A stretch of 64,000 nt of DNA from Bradyrhizobium semiaridum (GCF_020329505.1 NZ_JAGKJJ010000028.1:1-64000), one strand, 5' to 3'; shown: positions 42,075 through 50,725, counted from the first letter of the stretch. Notes: generated by a model from the sequence alone, not told the origin. Numbers and translations are program-made.

Positions 42075-43699
42075 GTTGCGGCGGCATCGCGCTTGCGCAG
42101 CAGGGTCTTCGCGAAGCCAAACGGCACGGGCGACAGCGGCCCCTGCGGCGCGCGCTTGATCAACGCGACCAGAAACAGCGCCAGCACCGCGATCCAGAAG
42201 CAGAGCCAGAACCCGTCGATGTAAGCGAGCGTGTTGGCCTCTCGCTGCACGCGAGCGGCCAGCATCCCGACGGCCCGGCCCATCGCCGCTCCCATGCCGT
42301 GGCCGGAAAAACCTTCCGCCATCTGTTTCAGCAGGCGCACGACATCGACGTCACCGCTCTGGACATGCTGGCCGAGATAGTTGGAATGGATCTGCTCGCG
42401 GACCCGCAGCCAGGTGCCCATCAGCGCGACGCCGATCTCGGCGCCGCCAAGCCGCATGATCTGGATGTAGGCCGCGAATGCCGTCGAGCGCGACGGATCG
42501 GAATTGGACAGCGCCATGATGATGATCGGCAGCAGCGTGAGCGCCTGTCCGACCGACATCAGCAGCACCATGCCGATGAAATCCTCCCGCACCCAGACCT
42601 GGGTCAGCTGCGTGCCCCAGAGATTGGCGGCGGCGAAGGCCGAGAAGCCGAGCACGACGACAATGCGCGGATCGAGATGGCGGAGCAGAAAGATCGACAG
42701 CGGCACCAGCACGAGCATCGGCATTGCGCCGTAGGTGAAGAGCAGCACGCCGGACTGCTCCGGCCGCAGCGCCGCGACAGTACCGAGGAAGTTCGGCACC
42801 AGCGAGGAGTTCGAGAGGCTGGTCAGCGTGTAGAGCAGGATGACGACCAGCGCGAGCCCGATATTGCGCGAGAACAGCACGTTGAAATGCGCCCAGGGCC
42901 GGCGCACCAGGGTCTCGTTGATCATGAAGCCGGCGAACAGCACCCCGCCCCCGATCAGCAGCGCCATCACGGTGCCTGATTCCAGCCAGTCCAGCCGGTT
43001 GCCCTGGTCGAGGCCGGCATAGATCATCGACACGCCGGCGCCGAGCAGCAGCATGCCACCCCAGTCGGCATGGCGCAGCAGGTCGCGATTGACAGGCTCG
43101 TTCGGCGTGCCGAGATAGACCATCAGGCCCATCAGCGGCGCGATCACCGCGCCCTGCCAATACAGCCAGTGCCAGCCGAGATGCTCGACATAGAAGCCGA
43201 CCAGCGAGCTCGAGGAGTCCAGCGCGAAGCCGACGCGGATCGAGTAGATCGAGATCGCCGGCAACCACCAGCGGATCGGCAGATTGCGCAGAATGATCAT
43301 CAGCGTCGCCGGCACGAAGGTGCCGAGCAGCATGCCGTGCGCGATGCTGAGCGCGATCAGCGTTGTGTAATCGCGCACGAACGGGATGGTGAGTGAAACC
43401 ACCGCGTAGACGAGACTCGGAATCCCGAGCACGCGCCGCAGACCGAACACGGTGGCGAGCCAGGCCACCGCGGGTGCGATGAAGATCTGCGAGCCGATCG
43501 CTGCGGTCGACAGCCAGGCGCCCTCGTCAAAACCGAGCCCGAACGCGCCGCGCAGATCTGGCAGGCCGACCGTGGTCAGGCGGCTGTCGAAATTCGCCAG
43601 GAAGGCCCCGAGCAGGACGGCGACGACCGCGAACAGCGGATATCGCGCGACGCCGCCCTGCGAGATCGGGCCGCTGTTGCGGTCGTCACTTTCCGCCAT
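42071..43699 (-). CDS. DHA2-type MFS multidrug efflux pump (EmrB-like)
   Basis: This 542-residue protein has 14 predicted helices, as in the DHA2 drug:H+ antiporter family. It begins with a short acidic leader (MAESDDRNSGPISQGG), then AVVAVLLGAFLANFDSRLTTVGLPDLRGAFGLGFDEGAW, with the family's helix-1/helix-2 layout, and ends in a basic tail. The start at 43699 overlaps the end of the upstream membrane-fusion gene by 14 bases, so the two are coupled. With that adaptor it should form a tripartite export system; the outer-membrane channel must be encoded elsewhere. Its stop codon is supplied by repeat D. Confidence 0.88.
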   Translation of the reverse strand: MAESDDRNSGPISQGGVARYPLFAVVAVLLGAFLANFDSRLTTVGLPDLRGAFGLGFDEGAWLSTAAIGSQIFIAPAVAWLATVFGLRRVLGIPSLVYAVVSLTIPFVRDYTTLIALSIAHGMLLGTFVPATLMIILRNLPIRWWLPAISIYSIRVGFALDSSSSLVGFYVEHLGWHWLYWQGAVIAPLMGLMVYLGTPNEPVNRDLLRHADWGGMLLLGAGVSMIYAGLDQGNRLDWLESGTVMALLIGGGVLFAGFMINETLVRRPWAHFNVLFSRNIGLALVVILLYTLTSLSNSSLVPNFLGTVAALRPEQSGVLLFTYGAMPMLVLVPLSIFLLRHLDPRIVVVLGFSAFAAANLWGTQLTQVWVREDFIGMVLLMSVGQALTLLPIIIMALSNSDPSRSTAFAAYIQIMRLGGAEIGVALMGTWLRVREQIHSNYLGQHVQSGDVDVVRLLKQMAEGFSGHGMGAAMGRAVGMLAARVQREANTLAYIDGFWLCFWIAVLALFLVALIKRAPQGPLSPVPFGFAKTLLRKRDAAAT

Positions 43700-44837
43700 T
43701 GGCGACCGCCTCGCCGGTGTTGATCCGCGTGACGACCGACATGCCCGGCAGCAGGCGCTCGAGCAACGGCTGGTTCTTGTCGAACTGGATGCGCACCGGG
43801 ATGCGCTGCACCACCTTGGTGAAATTGCCGGTGGCATTGTCGGGCGGCAGCAGCGCGAATTGCGAGCCGCTCGCCGGTGCAATGCGCTCGACGACGCCGC
43901 GCAGCTTCTGCCCGGAGAATGTATCCACCGTTACCTCGACCGGCTGACCCGGCTTGACGTTGGTCAGCTGGGTTTCCTTGTAATTGGCGATCACATAGAC
44001 GTTCGGCAGCGGTACGACGTTGACCAGATTGGTGCCGATATTGACGTAGTCGCCCGGCTGCACCTGCCGCTCGCCGGTGACGCCGTCAAACGGCGCGACG
44101 ATCCTGGTGTAGCCGAGCTTGAGCTTGGCCTGCGCGAGCTGCGCCTTGGCGCCGTCGAGATCGGCGGCGCGCTGCTTCTTGGTGCCTTGCAGGACGTCGA
44201 GCTGGTGGCGTTGCGCGGCGACCACCGCACGGCTGGCGCGCACGTCGGCTTGCGCCTTGGCGAAAGCCGCGGTCGCCTGCTCGAGCCGCTGCCGCGTGCC
44301 GGCCTCGGTTTGCGACAACGACTGCTGGCGCTCTTCTTCCTGGCGGGCCAGGGTCTCCTGCGCCTCCGCCGATAGCCGCGAGGCTTCGGCCTGCGCGATG
44401 GTCGCGTACTGCAGCTCGACCTGGTTGTTGAGATTCTCGAGCACTGCCTGCGCGCCGACGACACCGGCCTCGGCCTGCGCGACCTGCGCCTGATAGTCGG
44501 CAGGATCGATCTGCACCAGGAGATCGCCGGCCTTGACGCGCTGGAAATCCGACACCGCAACGGTGAGCACCTCGCCGGACACGCGGCTCGCAAGCTGGGT
44601 CAACTCCGCCCGCACATAGGCATCATCGGTGGTCTGGATCGTCGAGCCGCCGACCCAGGCGTTCCAACGCGTGGTCGCGACCGCGATGAACACGAGCGCT
44701 GCGAGAACTGCGAAAAGCGGGATCGCGAAACGGCCCCAGAAGCCGCTTGCCTCGGGTTGCGGCTGAGCCGGCGCTGCCGCTGGAGCAGGAGCCGCCGGGC
44801 TGGCGGCTGGCGGACTGCTTTGAACCTGCTCTGTCAC
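43686..44837 (-). CDS. HlyD/EmrA-type membrane fusion protein
   Basis: This 383-residue periplasmic adaptor has a Pro/Ala-rich cytoplasmic start, one transmembrane helix (about 42-60, IPLFAVLAALVFIAVATT), then the biotinyl-lipoyl motif TTDDAYVRAELTQLASRVSG. A long coiled-coil hairpin covers about 110-230, rich in Ala, Gln and Glu, and the beta-barrel has YTRIVAPFDGVTGERQVQPG. The GTG start at 44837 is chosen because GAGGGAG lies upstream; 44858 is also possible. It precedes the EmrB-like pump with a 14-base overlap. Confidence 0.9.
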   Translation of the reverse strand: MTEQVQSSPPAASPAAPAPAAAPAQPQPEASGFWGRFAIPLFAVLAALVFIAVATTRWNAWVGGSTIQTTDDAYVRAELTQLASRVSGEVLTVAVSDFQRVKAGDLLVQIDPADYQAQVAQAEAGVVGAQAVLENLNNQVELQYATIAQAEASRLSAEAQETLARQEEERQQSLSQTEAGTRQRLEQATAAFAKAQADVRASRAVVAAQRHQLDVLQGTKKQRAADLDGAKAQLAQAKLKLGYTRIVAPFDGVTGERQVQPGDYVNIGTNLVNVVPLPNVYVIANYKETQLTNVKPGQPVEVTVDTFSGQKLRGVVERIAPASGSQFALLPPDNATGNFTKVVQRIPVRIQFDKNQPLLERLLPGMSVVTRINTGEAVANGGK

Positions 44838-44903
44838 AACAAACTCCCTCGACCACACTCGGAATGCCGGGCGAGGCTACCGGCACATGACGACGATCAT
44901 GCC

Positions 44904-45704
44904 TTAGACAGTCTTCTCCGGCCACCGGCATAGATCATTGATCAGGCATACCTCGCAACGCGGACCGCGCGCCAGACAGGTATAGCGGCCATGCAGGATC
45001 AACCAATGGTGGGCATGCAGCATGAACTCCGATGGGATCACCTTCTCCAGCCCCAGCTCGACCTCGAGCGGCGTCCTGCCGGGCGCAAGCCCGGTTCGAT
45101 TGCCGACGCGAAACACATGGGTATCGACCGCCATCGTGCGCTCGCCGAACGCCATGTTGAGCACGACATTCGCAGTCTTGCGGCCGGCGCCGGGCAGCGA
45201 CTCGATCTCGGCACGCGTGCGCGGCACCTCACCGCCGAACTCGGCGATCAGCTTCTCCGACAGCGCGATGACGTTCTTGGCCTTGTTGCGATAGAGCCCG
45301 ATCGTCTTGATGTAATCGCGCACGGTCTCTTCGCCGAGCGCGATCATCTTCTCCGGCGTATCGGCGACCGCAAACAGCGCCCGCGTCGCCTTGTTGACGC
45401 CGGCGTCGGTCGCCTGCGCCGACAGTACCACCGCGACCAAGAGCGTATAGGGATTGAGATGTTCGAGCTCGCCCTTGGGCTCCGGATTGGCTTTGCGGAA
45501 CCGGCTGAAGGCCTCGTAGACCTCCTCCGCCGTCCAGGGCTTGATTTTGACCGCCTTCTTGGCCGCTTTCTTGGCCGCTTTTTTTGCCGCCAGTTTGGGC
45601 AGCGACTTTGCCGTTTTCGCCGATGCCGTCTTCGGCGCGGACCGAACGCTGGATGTTTTGGCGCGTTGGGATTTGGCGCGCTGAGCGCGGATGATTTTGG
45701 CCAT
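44904..45704 (-). CDS. nth: Endonuclease III
   Basis: This 266-residue DNA glycosylase/AP lyase removes oxidised pyrimidines. The helix-hairpin-helix with catalytic Lys is LPGAGRKTANVVLN, the catalytic Asp is in VDTHVFRVGNR, and the 4Fe-4S ligands are CLARGPRCEVCLINDLC. Standard Nth has about 210 residues; here an N-terminal tail of some 50 residues is Lys/Ala/Ser-rich, with the repeated units KKAAKKAAKKAV. Start 45704 is preferred to 45728, which would overlap the divergent gene start. Neither has a strong ribosome site. Confidence 0.93.
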   Translation of the reverse strand: MAKIIRAQRAKSQRAKTSSVRSAPKTASAKTAKSLPKLAAKKAAKKAAKKAVKIKPWTAEEVYEAFSRFRKANPEPKGELEHLNPYTLLVAVVLSAQATDAGVNKATRALFAVADTPEKMIALGEETVRDYIKTIGLYRNKAKNVIALSEKLIAEFGGEVPRTRAEIESLPGAGRKTANVVLNMAFGERTMAVDTHVFRVGNRTGLAPGRTPLEVELGLEKVIPSEFMLHAHHWLILHGRYTCLARGPRCEVCLINDLCRWPEKTV

Positions 45705-45726
45705 GAACGGGATATACTGACACGTC

Positions 45727-46269
45727 ATGACCGCAGGCAACGACTTTCCCGGGAAAGATCTTGAGGCGACCGCCCCAGAGGCCGAGCCGACGCTGTTCTC
45801 GGCGTTGCTGACGCCGCACCGCTCGCTCAACCGCACCGGCTTCATCGTGCTGATGTCGTTCATCACCGTCGTCAGCTTCATCGCCGGCGCGGTGTTCTGG
45901 TGGCTCGGCGCCTGGCCGATCTTCGGCTTCTTCGGCCTCGACGTGCTGGTGATCTACTGGGCCTTCAAGGTCAATTTCCGCACCGCCAGGGCGAGCGAGG
46001 AGATCACCGTGACGGCGTCCGAACTGCGGGTGCGCCGGGTCAGCCATCGCGGCCACGTCGCGGAATGGGTGCTCAATCCGCTCTGGGTGCGGTTCGAGCA
46101 GATCTCGCACGAGGAGTTCGGCATCGAGCGGCTTTATCTGGTCTCAAGGGGCCGCCGGGTCAGCGTCGGCAGCTTCCTCAGCCCGGATGAAAAGGCGAGC
46201 TTTTCCAAAGCCTTGACGGTTGCGCTCAACACCGCCAAGCGGGGCCCGACCTATAACCCCATCGCTTGA
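45727..46269 (+). CDS. DUF2244 integral membrane protein
   Basis: This 180-residue protein belongs to the DUF2244 family. Two transmembrane helices lie at about 38-80 (GFIVLMSFITVVSFIAGAV and FFGLDVLVIYWAF). They are preceded by the conserved LLTPHRSLNRTGF and followed by a cytoplasmic domain with ITVTASELRVRRV and WVLNPLWVRFE. The function is unknown. It is divergent from nth, whose start is 22 bases away, a pairing I recall from related genomes, so the two share a very short promoter region. Confidence 0.85.
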   Translation: MTAGNDFPGKDLEATAPEAEPTLFSALLTPHRSLNRTGFIVLMSFITVVSFIAGAVFWWLGAWPIFGFFGLDVLVIYWAFKVNFRTARASEEITVTASELRVRRVSHRGHVAEWVLNPLWVRFEQISHEEFGIERLYLVSRGRRVSVGSFLSPDEKASFSKALTVALNTAKRGPTYNPIA

Positions 46270-46305
46270 GCGAGCTTGTCAGAAATCGGGTGGTTCCAGC
46301 GCACC

Positions 46306-47223
46306 ATGGCTCCTAAATCAAACCCTATGATGACACTCGCGATACATGACCAGCGCCTGGCCAAGCCGGGACCCCAGAACGCCGCGTTGCGCGACTATGA
46401 CTCGGTGCGGCGCGCGATCGCCTTCATCTCCGAGCACTGGCGCACGCAGCCGACCATCGAGGCGATGGCCGATGCCGCCGCCGTCACGCCCGATGAGCTG
46501 CACCATCTGTTCCGCCGCTGGGCCGGGCTGACGCCGAAGGCCTTCATGCAGGCGCTGACGCTGGATCACGCCAAGGGCCTATTGCGCGATTCCGCCAGCG
46601 TGCTCGACGCGGCGCTCGACTCCGGCCTGTCGGGCCCGGGACGACTGCATGATCTGTTCGTCACCCATGAGGCGATGTCGCCGGGCGAGTGGAAGAACGG
46701 CGGCGCCGGCATGGTGCTGCGCTATGGCTTCCACCCCTCGCCGTTCGGCACCGCGATCGTGATCGCCAGCGGCCGCGGGCTTGCGGGCCTCGCCTTCGCC
46801 GACCACGGCGACGAACAGGCCGCATTCGCCGACATGAAGCGGCGCTGGCCGAACGCAACCTATGTCGAGGACACCGACGGCACAGCCGGACTGGCACAGC
46901 GCATCTTCGATACGCGGCTATGGCGCGCCGACCAGCCACTGCGCGTGGTGCTGATCGGCACCGACTTCGAGGTCCGGGTTTGGGAGACACTGCTCAAGAT
47001 TCCGATGGGCCGCGCGGTCAGCTATTCCGACATCGCCTGCAAGATCGATAATCCGAAGGCCTCGCGCGCCGTCGGCGCCGCGATCGGCCGCAACCCGGTG
47101 TCGTTCGTGGTGCCCTGCCATCGTGCCCTCGGCAAGAGCGGCGCGCTGACCGGCTACCACTGGGGCGTCACCCGCAAGCAGGCGATGCTGGGCTGGGAAG
47201 CCGGACAGGTGGGGTTGCATTAG
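46306..47223 (+). CDS. Ada-like fusion: AraC-type DNA-binding domain plus O6-methylguanine-DNA methyltransferase
   Basis: This protein of about 305 residues joins an AraC-type helix-turn-helix region (about 25-105, with TIEAMADAAAVTPDELHHLFRRWAGLTPKAF) to a C-terminal Ogt-type methyltransferase domain. The acceptor cysteine is Cys271 in VVPCHRALGKSG. Unlike full-length Ada it lacks the N-terminal zinc domain with the phosphotriester-sensing cysteine, so it can repair O6-methylguanine but not sense damage the Ada way. The start is uncertain: 46306 and 46327 are both plausible. An inverted repeat follows. Confidence 0.85.
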   Translation: MAPKSNPMMTLAIHDQRLAKPGPQNAALRDYDSVRRAIAFISEHWRTQPTIEAMADAAAVTPDELHHLFRRWAGLTPKAFMQALTLDHAKGLLRDSASVLDAALDSGLSGPGRLHDLFVTHEAMSPGEWKNGGAGMVLRYGFHPSPFGTAIVIASGRGLAGLAFADHGDEQAAFADMKRRWPNATYVEDTDGTAGLAQRIFDTRLWRADQPLRVVLIGTDFEVRVWETLLKIPMGRAVSYSDIACKIDNPKASRAVGAAIGRNPVSFVVPCHRALGKSGALTGYHWGVTRKQAMLGWEAGQVGLH

Positions 47224-47231
47224 GTCAAATC

Positions 47232-47317
47232 GTAGGATGGGTAGAGTGAAGCGAAACCCATCAACTCGGTGTCCGCGTCAGGCATGATGGGTTTCGCTTT
47301 CGCTCTACCCATCCTAC
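47232..47317. repeat. Long inverted repeat F after the Ada-like gene
   Basis: GTAGGATGGGTAGAG through GCGAAACCCATCA (47232-47263) is inverted as TGATGGGTTTCGC through CTCTACCCATCCTAC (47285-47317). About 20 bases separate the arms. It may form a transcription-ending hairpin. Confidence 0.8.
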
Positions 47318-47330
47318 GGCGCTACAGTTC

Positions 47331-47445
47331 TCTCACCGTCACCCTGAGGTGGCCGCTTCTTCAGCGGCCCTCGAAGGGTCGACGGCCCGGCAGGTGGCCG
47401 TGCATCCTTCGAGGCTCGCAAGAGCTCGCACCTCAGGATGACGGG
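47331..47445. repeat. Dispersed long palindromic repeat family A, copy 2
   Basis: The copy starts TCTCACCGTCACCCTGAGG and ends CACCTCAGGATGACGGGT. Its first 58 or so bases are identical to copy 1 at 28609, while the loop differs. It ends 16 bases before the gpmA stop codon on the opposite strand. Confidence 0.85.
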
Positions 47446-47460
47446 TAGACAGCGTTGCGC

Positions 47461-48084
47461 TTACGCTGCCAGATCCACCTTCGATGCCACCGTCGAATCC
47501 GCGTTGAGCCGGTAGACCACCGGGGCGCCGGTGGCGAGTTCGCGCTTGAGGATCTGCTCCGGCGTCAGCTTCTCCAGCACCATGATCAGCGCGCGCAATG
47601 AATTGCCATGGGCAGCAATGAGGGTGCGCTGGCCGCGCAGCACGCCGGGCAGGATCTCCTGCACATAGTAAGGCAGCGTGCGCGCCAGCGTGTCCTTCAG
47701 GCTTTCGCCGCCGGGCGGCGGCACGTCGTAGGAGCGGCGCCAGATCAGCACCTGCTCCTCGCCCCATTTCTTGCGGGCGTCGTCCTTGTTGAGGCCGGAG
47801 AGATCGCCGTAATCGCGTTCGTTGAGCGCAAGGTTCTTCGTCGTCGGCAAGCCGGTCTGGCCGATTTCGGCGAGCATCAGTTTCAGCGTATGCTGGGCGC
47901 GCGTGAGGTCCGAGGTGAAGGCGACATCGAACGACAGATCCTGCGCCTTCAGCTTGCGGCCGGCGTCCTTCGCCTCGGCAATGCCTTGCTCGGTGAGATC
48001 AGGGTCTTTCCACCCGGTGAACAGGTTCTTCAGATTCCATTCGCTCTGACCGTGACGAACGAGCACAAGAAGACGATCACTCAT
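47461..48084 (-). CDS. gpmA: 2,3-bisphosphoglycerate-dependent phosphoglycerate mutase
   Basis: This 207-residue enzyme interconverts 2- and 3-phosphoglycerate in glycolysis and gluconeogenesis. The phosphohistidine motif is LVRHGQSEWNLKNLFTGWKD with His11. The conserved AFTSDLTRAQHTLKLML and ERDYGDLSGLNKDDARKKWG are also present, and the second catalytic His is in TLIAAHGNSLRALI. It is 32 bases downstream of dapB and probably co-transcribed. Confidence 0.94.
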   Translation of the reverse strand: MSDRLLVLVRHGQSEWNLKNLFTGWKDPDLTEQGIAEAKDAGRKLKAQDLSFDVAFTSDLTRAQHTLKLMLAEIGQTGLPTTKNLALNERDYGDLSGLNKDDARKKWGEEQVLIWRRSYDVPPPGGESLKDTLARTLPYYVQEILPGVLRGQRTLIAAHGNSLRALIMVLEKLTPEQILKRELATGAPVVYRLNADSTVASKVDLAA

Positions 48085-48116
48085 TTCAGGATTCCGTTTC
48101 GCTTAGCTTGATTTGA

Positions 48117-48929
48117 TCAGCCGCCCAGGCCGAGCACGTCGGCCATCGAGTACATGCCGGGCTTCTTGCCGTGCGCCCACAGCGCCGCCTTCAGCGCGCC
48201 CTGCGCGAACAGCGTGCGATCCTCGGCGTGGTGGGACAGCGTCAGGCGCTCATACGGGCCGGCGAACAGCACGCTGTGGTCGCCCGCCGCGGTGCCGCCG
48301 CGCAGCGAGGCAAAGCCGATATCGCCGGGACGGCGCGCGCCGGTGAGACCGTCGCGGCCGCGCGCCGAATGCTGCGCCAGCGCGATCTGGCGGCCGGCGG
48401 CGGCAGCCTCGCCGAGCATCAGCGCGGTGCCGGACGGCGCGTCGATCTTGGACTTGTGATGCAGCTCGAGAATCTCGATGTCAAAGCTCTGGTCGAGCGA
48501 CTGCGCGACGCGCTTGACCAGCGCGGCAAGCAGATTGACGCCGAGGCTCATATTACCCGACTTCACCACGATGGCGCGATCGGTGACGCTGCGGATCACG
48601 GCGTCGTCCGAGGGCGACATCCCGGTGGTGCCGATGACGTGGACGAGGCCGCGCTCGGCCGCGATCGCGACGTTGGCGATGGTGGCGGCCGGCACGGTGA
48701 AATCCAGGATGCCATCGGCCTTGGCCGACATCGACCACAGATCGGCCGACAGCACGACGCCGTTGGCCGGCAGGCCGGCGAGGACACCAGCGTCCTTGCC
48801 GAGCAGCTGCGAACCCGGCGCCTCCAGCGCGCCGACCAGCTCCGCTCCCGGCGTTTCCGAAATCACCCGCGTCAGCGTGCGGCCCATCCGGCCGCCGGCT
48901 CCCGCAACAATCAGACGCATGTCAGCCAT
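48117..48929 (-). CDS. dapB: 4-hydroxy-tetrahydrodipicolinate reductase
   Basis: This 270-residue enzyme carries out the NAD(P)H-dependent step of the diaminopimelate/lysine pathway. The cofactor motif LIVAGAGGRMGRTL is at about 5-18. The substrate region ILELHHKSKIDAPSGTALMLGE contains the conserved E-hh-x3-K-x-DAPSGTA signature with the catalytic histidine and lysine. GTTGMSPSDDAVI is also typical. It is followed by gpmA. The ATG at 48929 is preceded by a GAGGTG sequence. Confidence 0.95.
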   Translation of the reverse strand: MADMRLIVAGAGGRMGRTLTRVISETPGAELVGALEAPGSQLLGKDAGVLAGLPANGVVLSADLWSMSAKADGILDFTVPAATIANVAIAAERGLVHVIGTTGMSPSDDAVIRSVTDRAIVVKSGNMSLGVNLLAALVKRVAQSLDQSFDIEILELHHKSKIDAPSGTALMLGEAAAAGRQIALAQHSARGRDGLTGARRPGDIGFASLRGGTAAGDHSVLFAGPYERLTLSHHAEDRTLFAQGALKAALWAHGKKPGMYSMADVLGLGG

Positions 48930-49011
48930 GGCTCACCTCTCCATGCGGTATAGCGAGCCATGGCTGTTCCGGCAACCAAACGGGGCGTTCCGGCGCTTTA
49001 GCCTTTTATTT

Positions 49012-49062
49012 GCGCATGATCTGTCCGGAAAGCCGCTTCGCACTGTTCCGGATCATGCGCTA
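49012..49062. repeat. Repeat family D, copy 3 (abuts the DUF1330 stop codon)
   Basis: GCGCATGATC (49012-49021) is inverted at GATCATGCGC (49051-49060), with TCCGGAA arms inside. On the minus strand the TAG stop of the DUF1330 gene is followed directly by CGCATGATCCGGAACAG. Confidence 0.8.
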
Positions 49063-49356
49063 GGCTCCCGCGAAACCCTCGATGATGATCAGATCGGCGA
49101 TCGAATGCGGCTGCCGCACTTTGATGTTGGCCTGGTATTCCGGCGAGTTGTAGCAGGCGAGCGCGGTCTCGTAGTCGGGGAATTCGATCACGACATTGCG
49201 CGAGCGGCTCTGGCCCTCGACAGCGGTGAACTTGCCACCGCGCACGACGAACTTGCCGCCGAATTTCTGGAAGATCGCCGGGTTGGCCGCCATGTAGGGC
49301 TTGTAGCCTTCTTCGTTGTGCACGTCCACGCGTCCGATCCAGTATCCCTTCGCCAT
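49060..49356 (-). CDS. DUF1330 family protein
   Basis: This 98-residue protein has the compact ferredoxin-like (dimeric alpha-beta barrel) pattern of DUF1330: MAKGYWIGRVDVHNEEGYK, the glycine-rich GGKFVVRGGKFTAVEG, and FPDYETALACYNSPEYQ. Its biochemical function is not established. It lies 19 bases downstream of pyrF on the same strand and is likely in its operon. The stop codon is immediately followed by repeat D. Confidence 0.88.
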   Translation of the reverse strand: MAKGYWIGRVDVHNEEGYKPYMAANPAIFQKFGGKFVVRGGKFTAVEGQSRSRNVVIEFPDYETALACYNSPEYQANIKVRQPHSIADLIIIEGFAGA

Positions 49357-49375
49357 TTCTGTTCTCCTTTGTTGC

Positions 49376-50089
49376 TTATCCAGCGAGTGCTTGAGCGATC
49401 TCGGCGTGAATGGCCTCTGCGGCGGCCTTTGGATCATCAGCTTCCACGACGGGACGTCCAACCACCAGATAGTCGGCGCCGGCCGCGATCGCACGCGCCG
49501 GCGTCATGATGCGCTTCTGGTCGCCGGTCGCCGATCCTGCGGGACGGATGCCCGGCGTGACCAGATGGATCTGATCGCCGACGATCTTGCGCAACGCCGC
49601 CGCCTCTTCGGGCGAGCTGACGATGCCGTCGATGCCGAGCGCCTGCGCCTGCCTGGCGCGGGCTTCGACGAGATCGGAGACGTTGAGGCGATAGCCTGCG
49701 GCGTGAAGGTCACTGTCGTCATAGGAGGTCAGCACGGTGACCGCGAGGATCTTCAGCGAGGTGCCGGCGCGTGCCTCGACCGCGGCCTTCATGGTCTGCG
49801 GATAGGCATGCACGGTGAGGAAGGTCGCGCCGAGCGACGCGACGCTTTCGACGCCGCGCGCCACCGTGTTGCCGATGTCGTGCAGCTTGAGATCGAGGAA
49901 AACCTTCTTGCCGCGGCTTGCGAGCTGCTTCGCCAGCGGCAGGCCGCCGGCATAGCCGAGCTGGTAGCCGATCTTGTAGAAGCTCACGCTGTCGCCGATC
50001 GTCTCTATCATCGTCTCCGCGGCGGCCACGGAAGGCAGGTCGAGCGCCACAATCAACCGGTCTCTTGGCGCGATCCTGGCAGGCTGCAT
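49376..50089 (-). CDS. pyrF: Orotidine 5'-phosphate decarboxylase
   Basis: This 237-residue TIM-barrel enzyme makes UMP from OMP, the last step of pyrimidine synthesis. The catalytic Lys/Asp array is FLDLKLHDIGNTVARG. The phosphate-binding region near the end contains VTPGIRPAG and GADYLVVGRPVVEADDP. ATG at 50089 is preferred; a GTG at 50095 adds two residues. The start lies 8 bases after the stop codon of the FMN reductase gene, so these genes are probably co-transcribed. Confidence 0.94.
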   Translation of the reverse strand: MQPARIAPRDRLIVALDLPSVAAAETMIETIGDSVSFYKIGYQLGYAGGLPLAKQLASRGKKVFLDLKLHDIGNTVARGVESVASLGATFLTVHAYPQTMKAAVEARAGTSLKILAVTVLTSYDDSDLHAAGYRLNVSDLVEARARQAQALGIDGIVSSPEEAAALRKIVGDQIHLVTPGIRPAGSATGDQKRIMTPARAIAAGADYLVVGRPVVEADDPKAAAEAIHAEIAQALAG

Positions 50090-50096
50090 CCTCACC

Positions 50097-50675
50097 TCAC
50101 ATCATGCGTTGGGAATGGTCGATCAGCTGCCGCACCAGCGCCCGCATCGCATCGATGTCGGCCTGGTGCTTCAGACGATCCATATCGTCATAGGCCTGCT
50201 CGGCGAATGACAGCGCGAGCTGGTTCGGGATCACGCTCGCGCGGCAGGCCGTGAGGATCAGCCGCAGCGCCGCCAGCGCTCGGGTGCCGCCAAGCCGGTT
50301 GCCGGAGGCCGCGGCGATCGCGAACACGCGGTCGTGGAACACCTGGCCTCTGACCTCGTGCGGATCCTGCACGCGGCTGATCCAGTCGATGGTGTTCTTC
50401 ACCAGCGCCGGGACCGAGGAATTGTATTCGGGCGTTACGATCAGCACGCCGTGATGAACGCCGATCATCCGCTTCAGATTGACGGCATGCTGCGGCACAC
50501 CCGATCTGGCCTGCAGGTCGCCGTCATAGATCGGGAGCGGAAAATCGCCGAGCGAGATCCGGGTGACGTCGGCGCCAAGCTGAGCGAGCGCCTCGGCCAG
50601 CACGGCTGCCAGCTTCGCATTGAGCGAGCCGGATCGAAGCGATCCCGGGATGACGAGGATTTTCAGGGCGGACAT
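50097..50675 (-). CDS. NADPH-dependent FMN reductase-like flavoprotein
   Basis: This 192-residue flavodoxin-fold protein has the FMN phosphate-binding start ILVIPGSLRSGSLNAKLA and the conserved VTPEYNSSVPALVKNTIDW. Family members are NAD(P)H quinone or azo reductases and chromate reductases (ChrR/WrbA-like). It is encoded directly upstream of pyrF with 8 bases between, possibly in one transcript with the DUF1330 gene. The physiological electron acceptor is unknown. Confidence 0.88.
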   Translation of the reverse strand: MSALKILVIPGSLRSGSLNAKLAAVLAEALAQLGADVTRISLGDFPLPIYDGDLQARSGVPQHAVNLKRMIGVHHGVLIVTPEYNSSVPALVKNTIDWISRVQDPHEVRGQVFHDRVFAIAAASGNRLGGTRALAALRLILTACRASVIPNQLALSFAEQAYDDMDRLKHQADIDAMRALVRQLIDHSQRMM

Positions 50676-50725
50676 TCAAAACATCGCGGTTGGGACTCGC
50701 CCAGCGCGACGGCGCAAGGCGCGTT

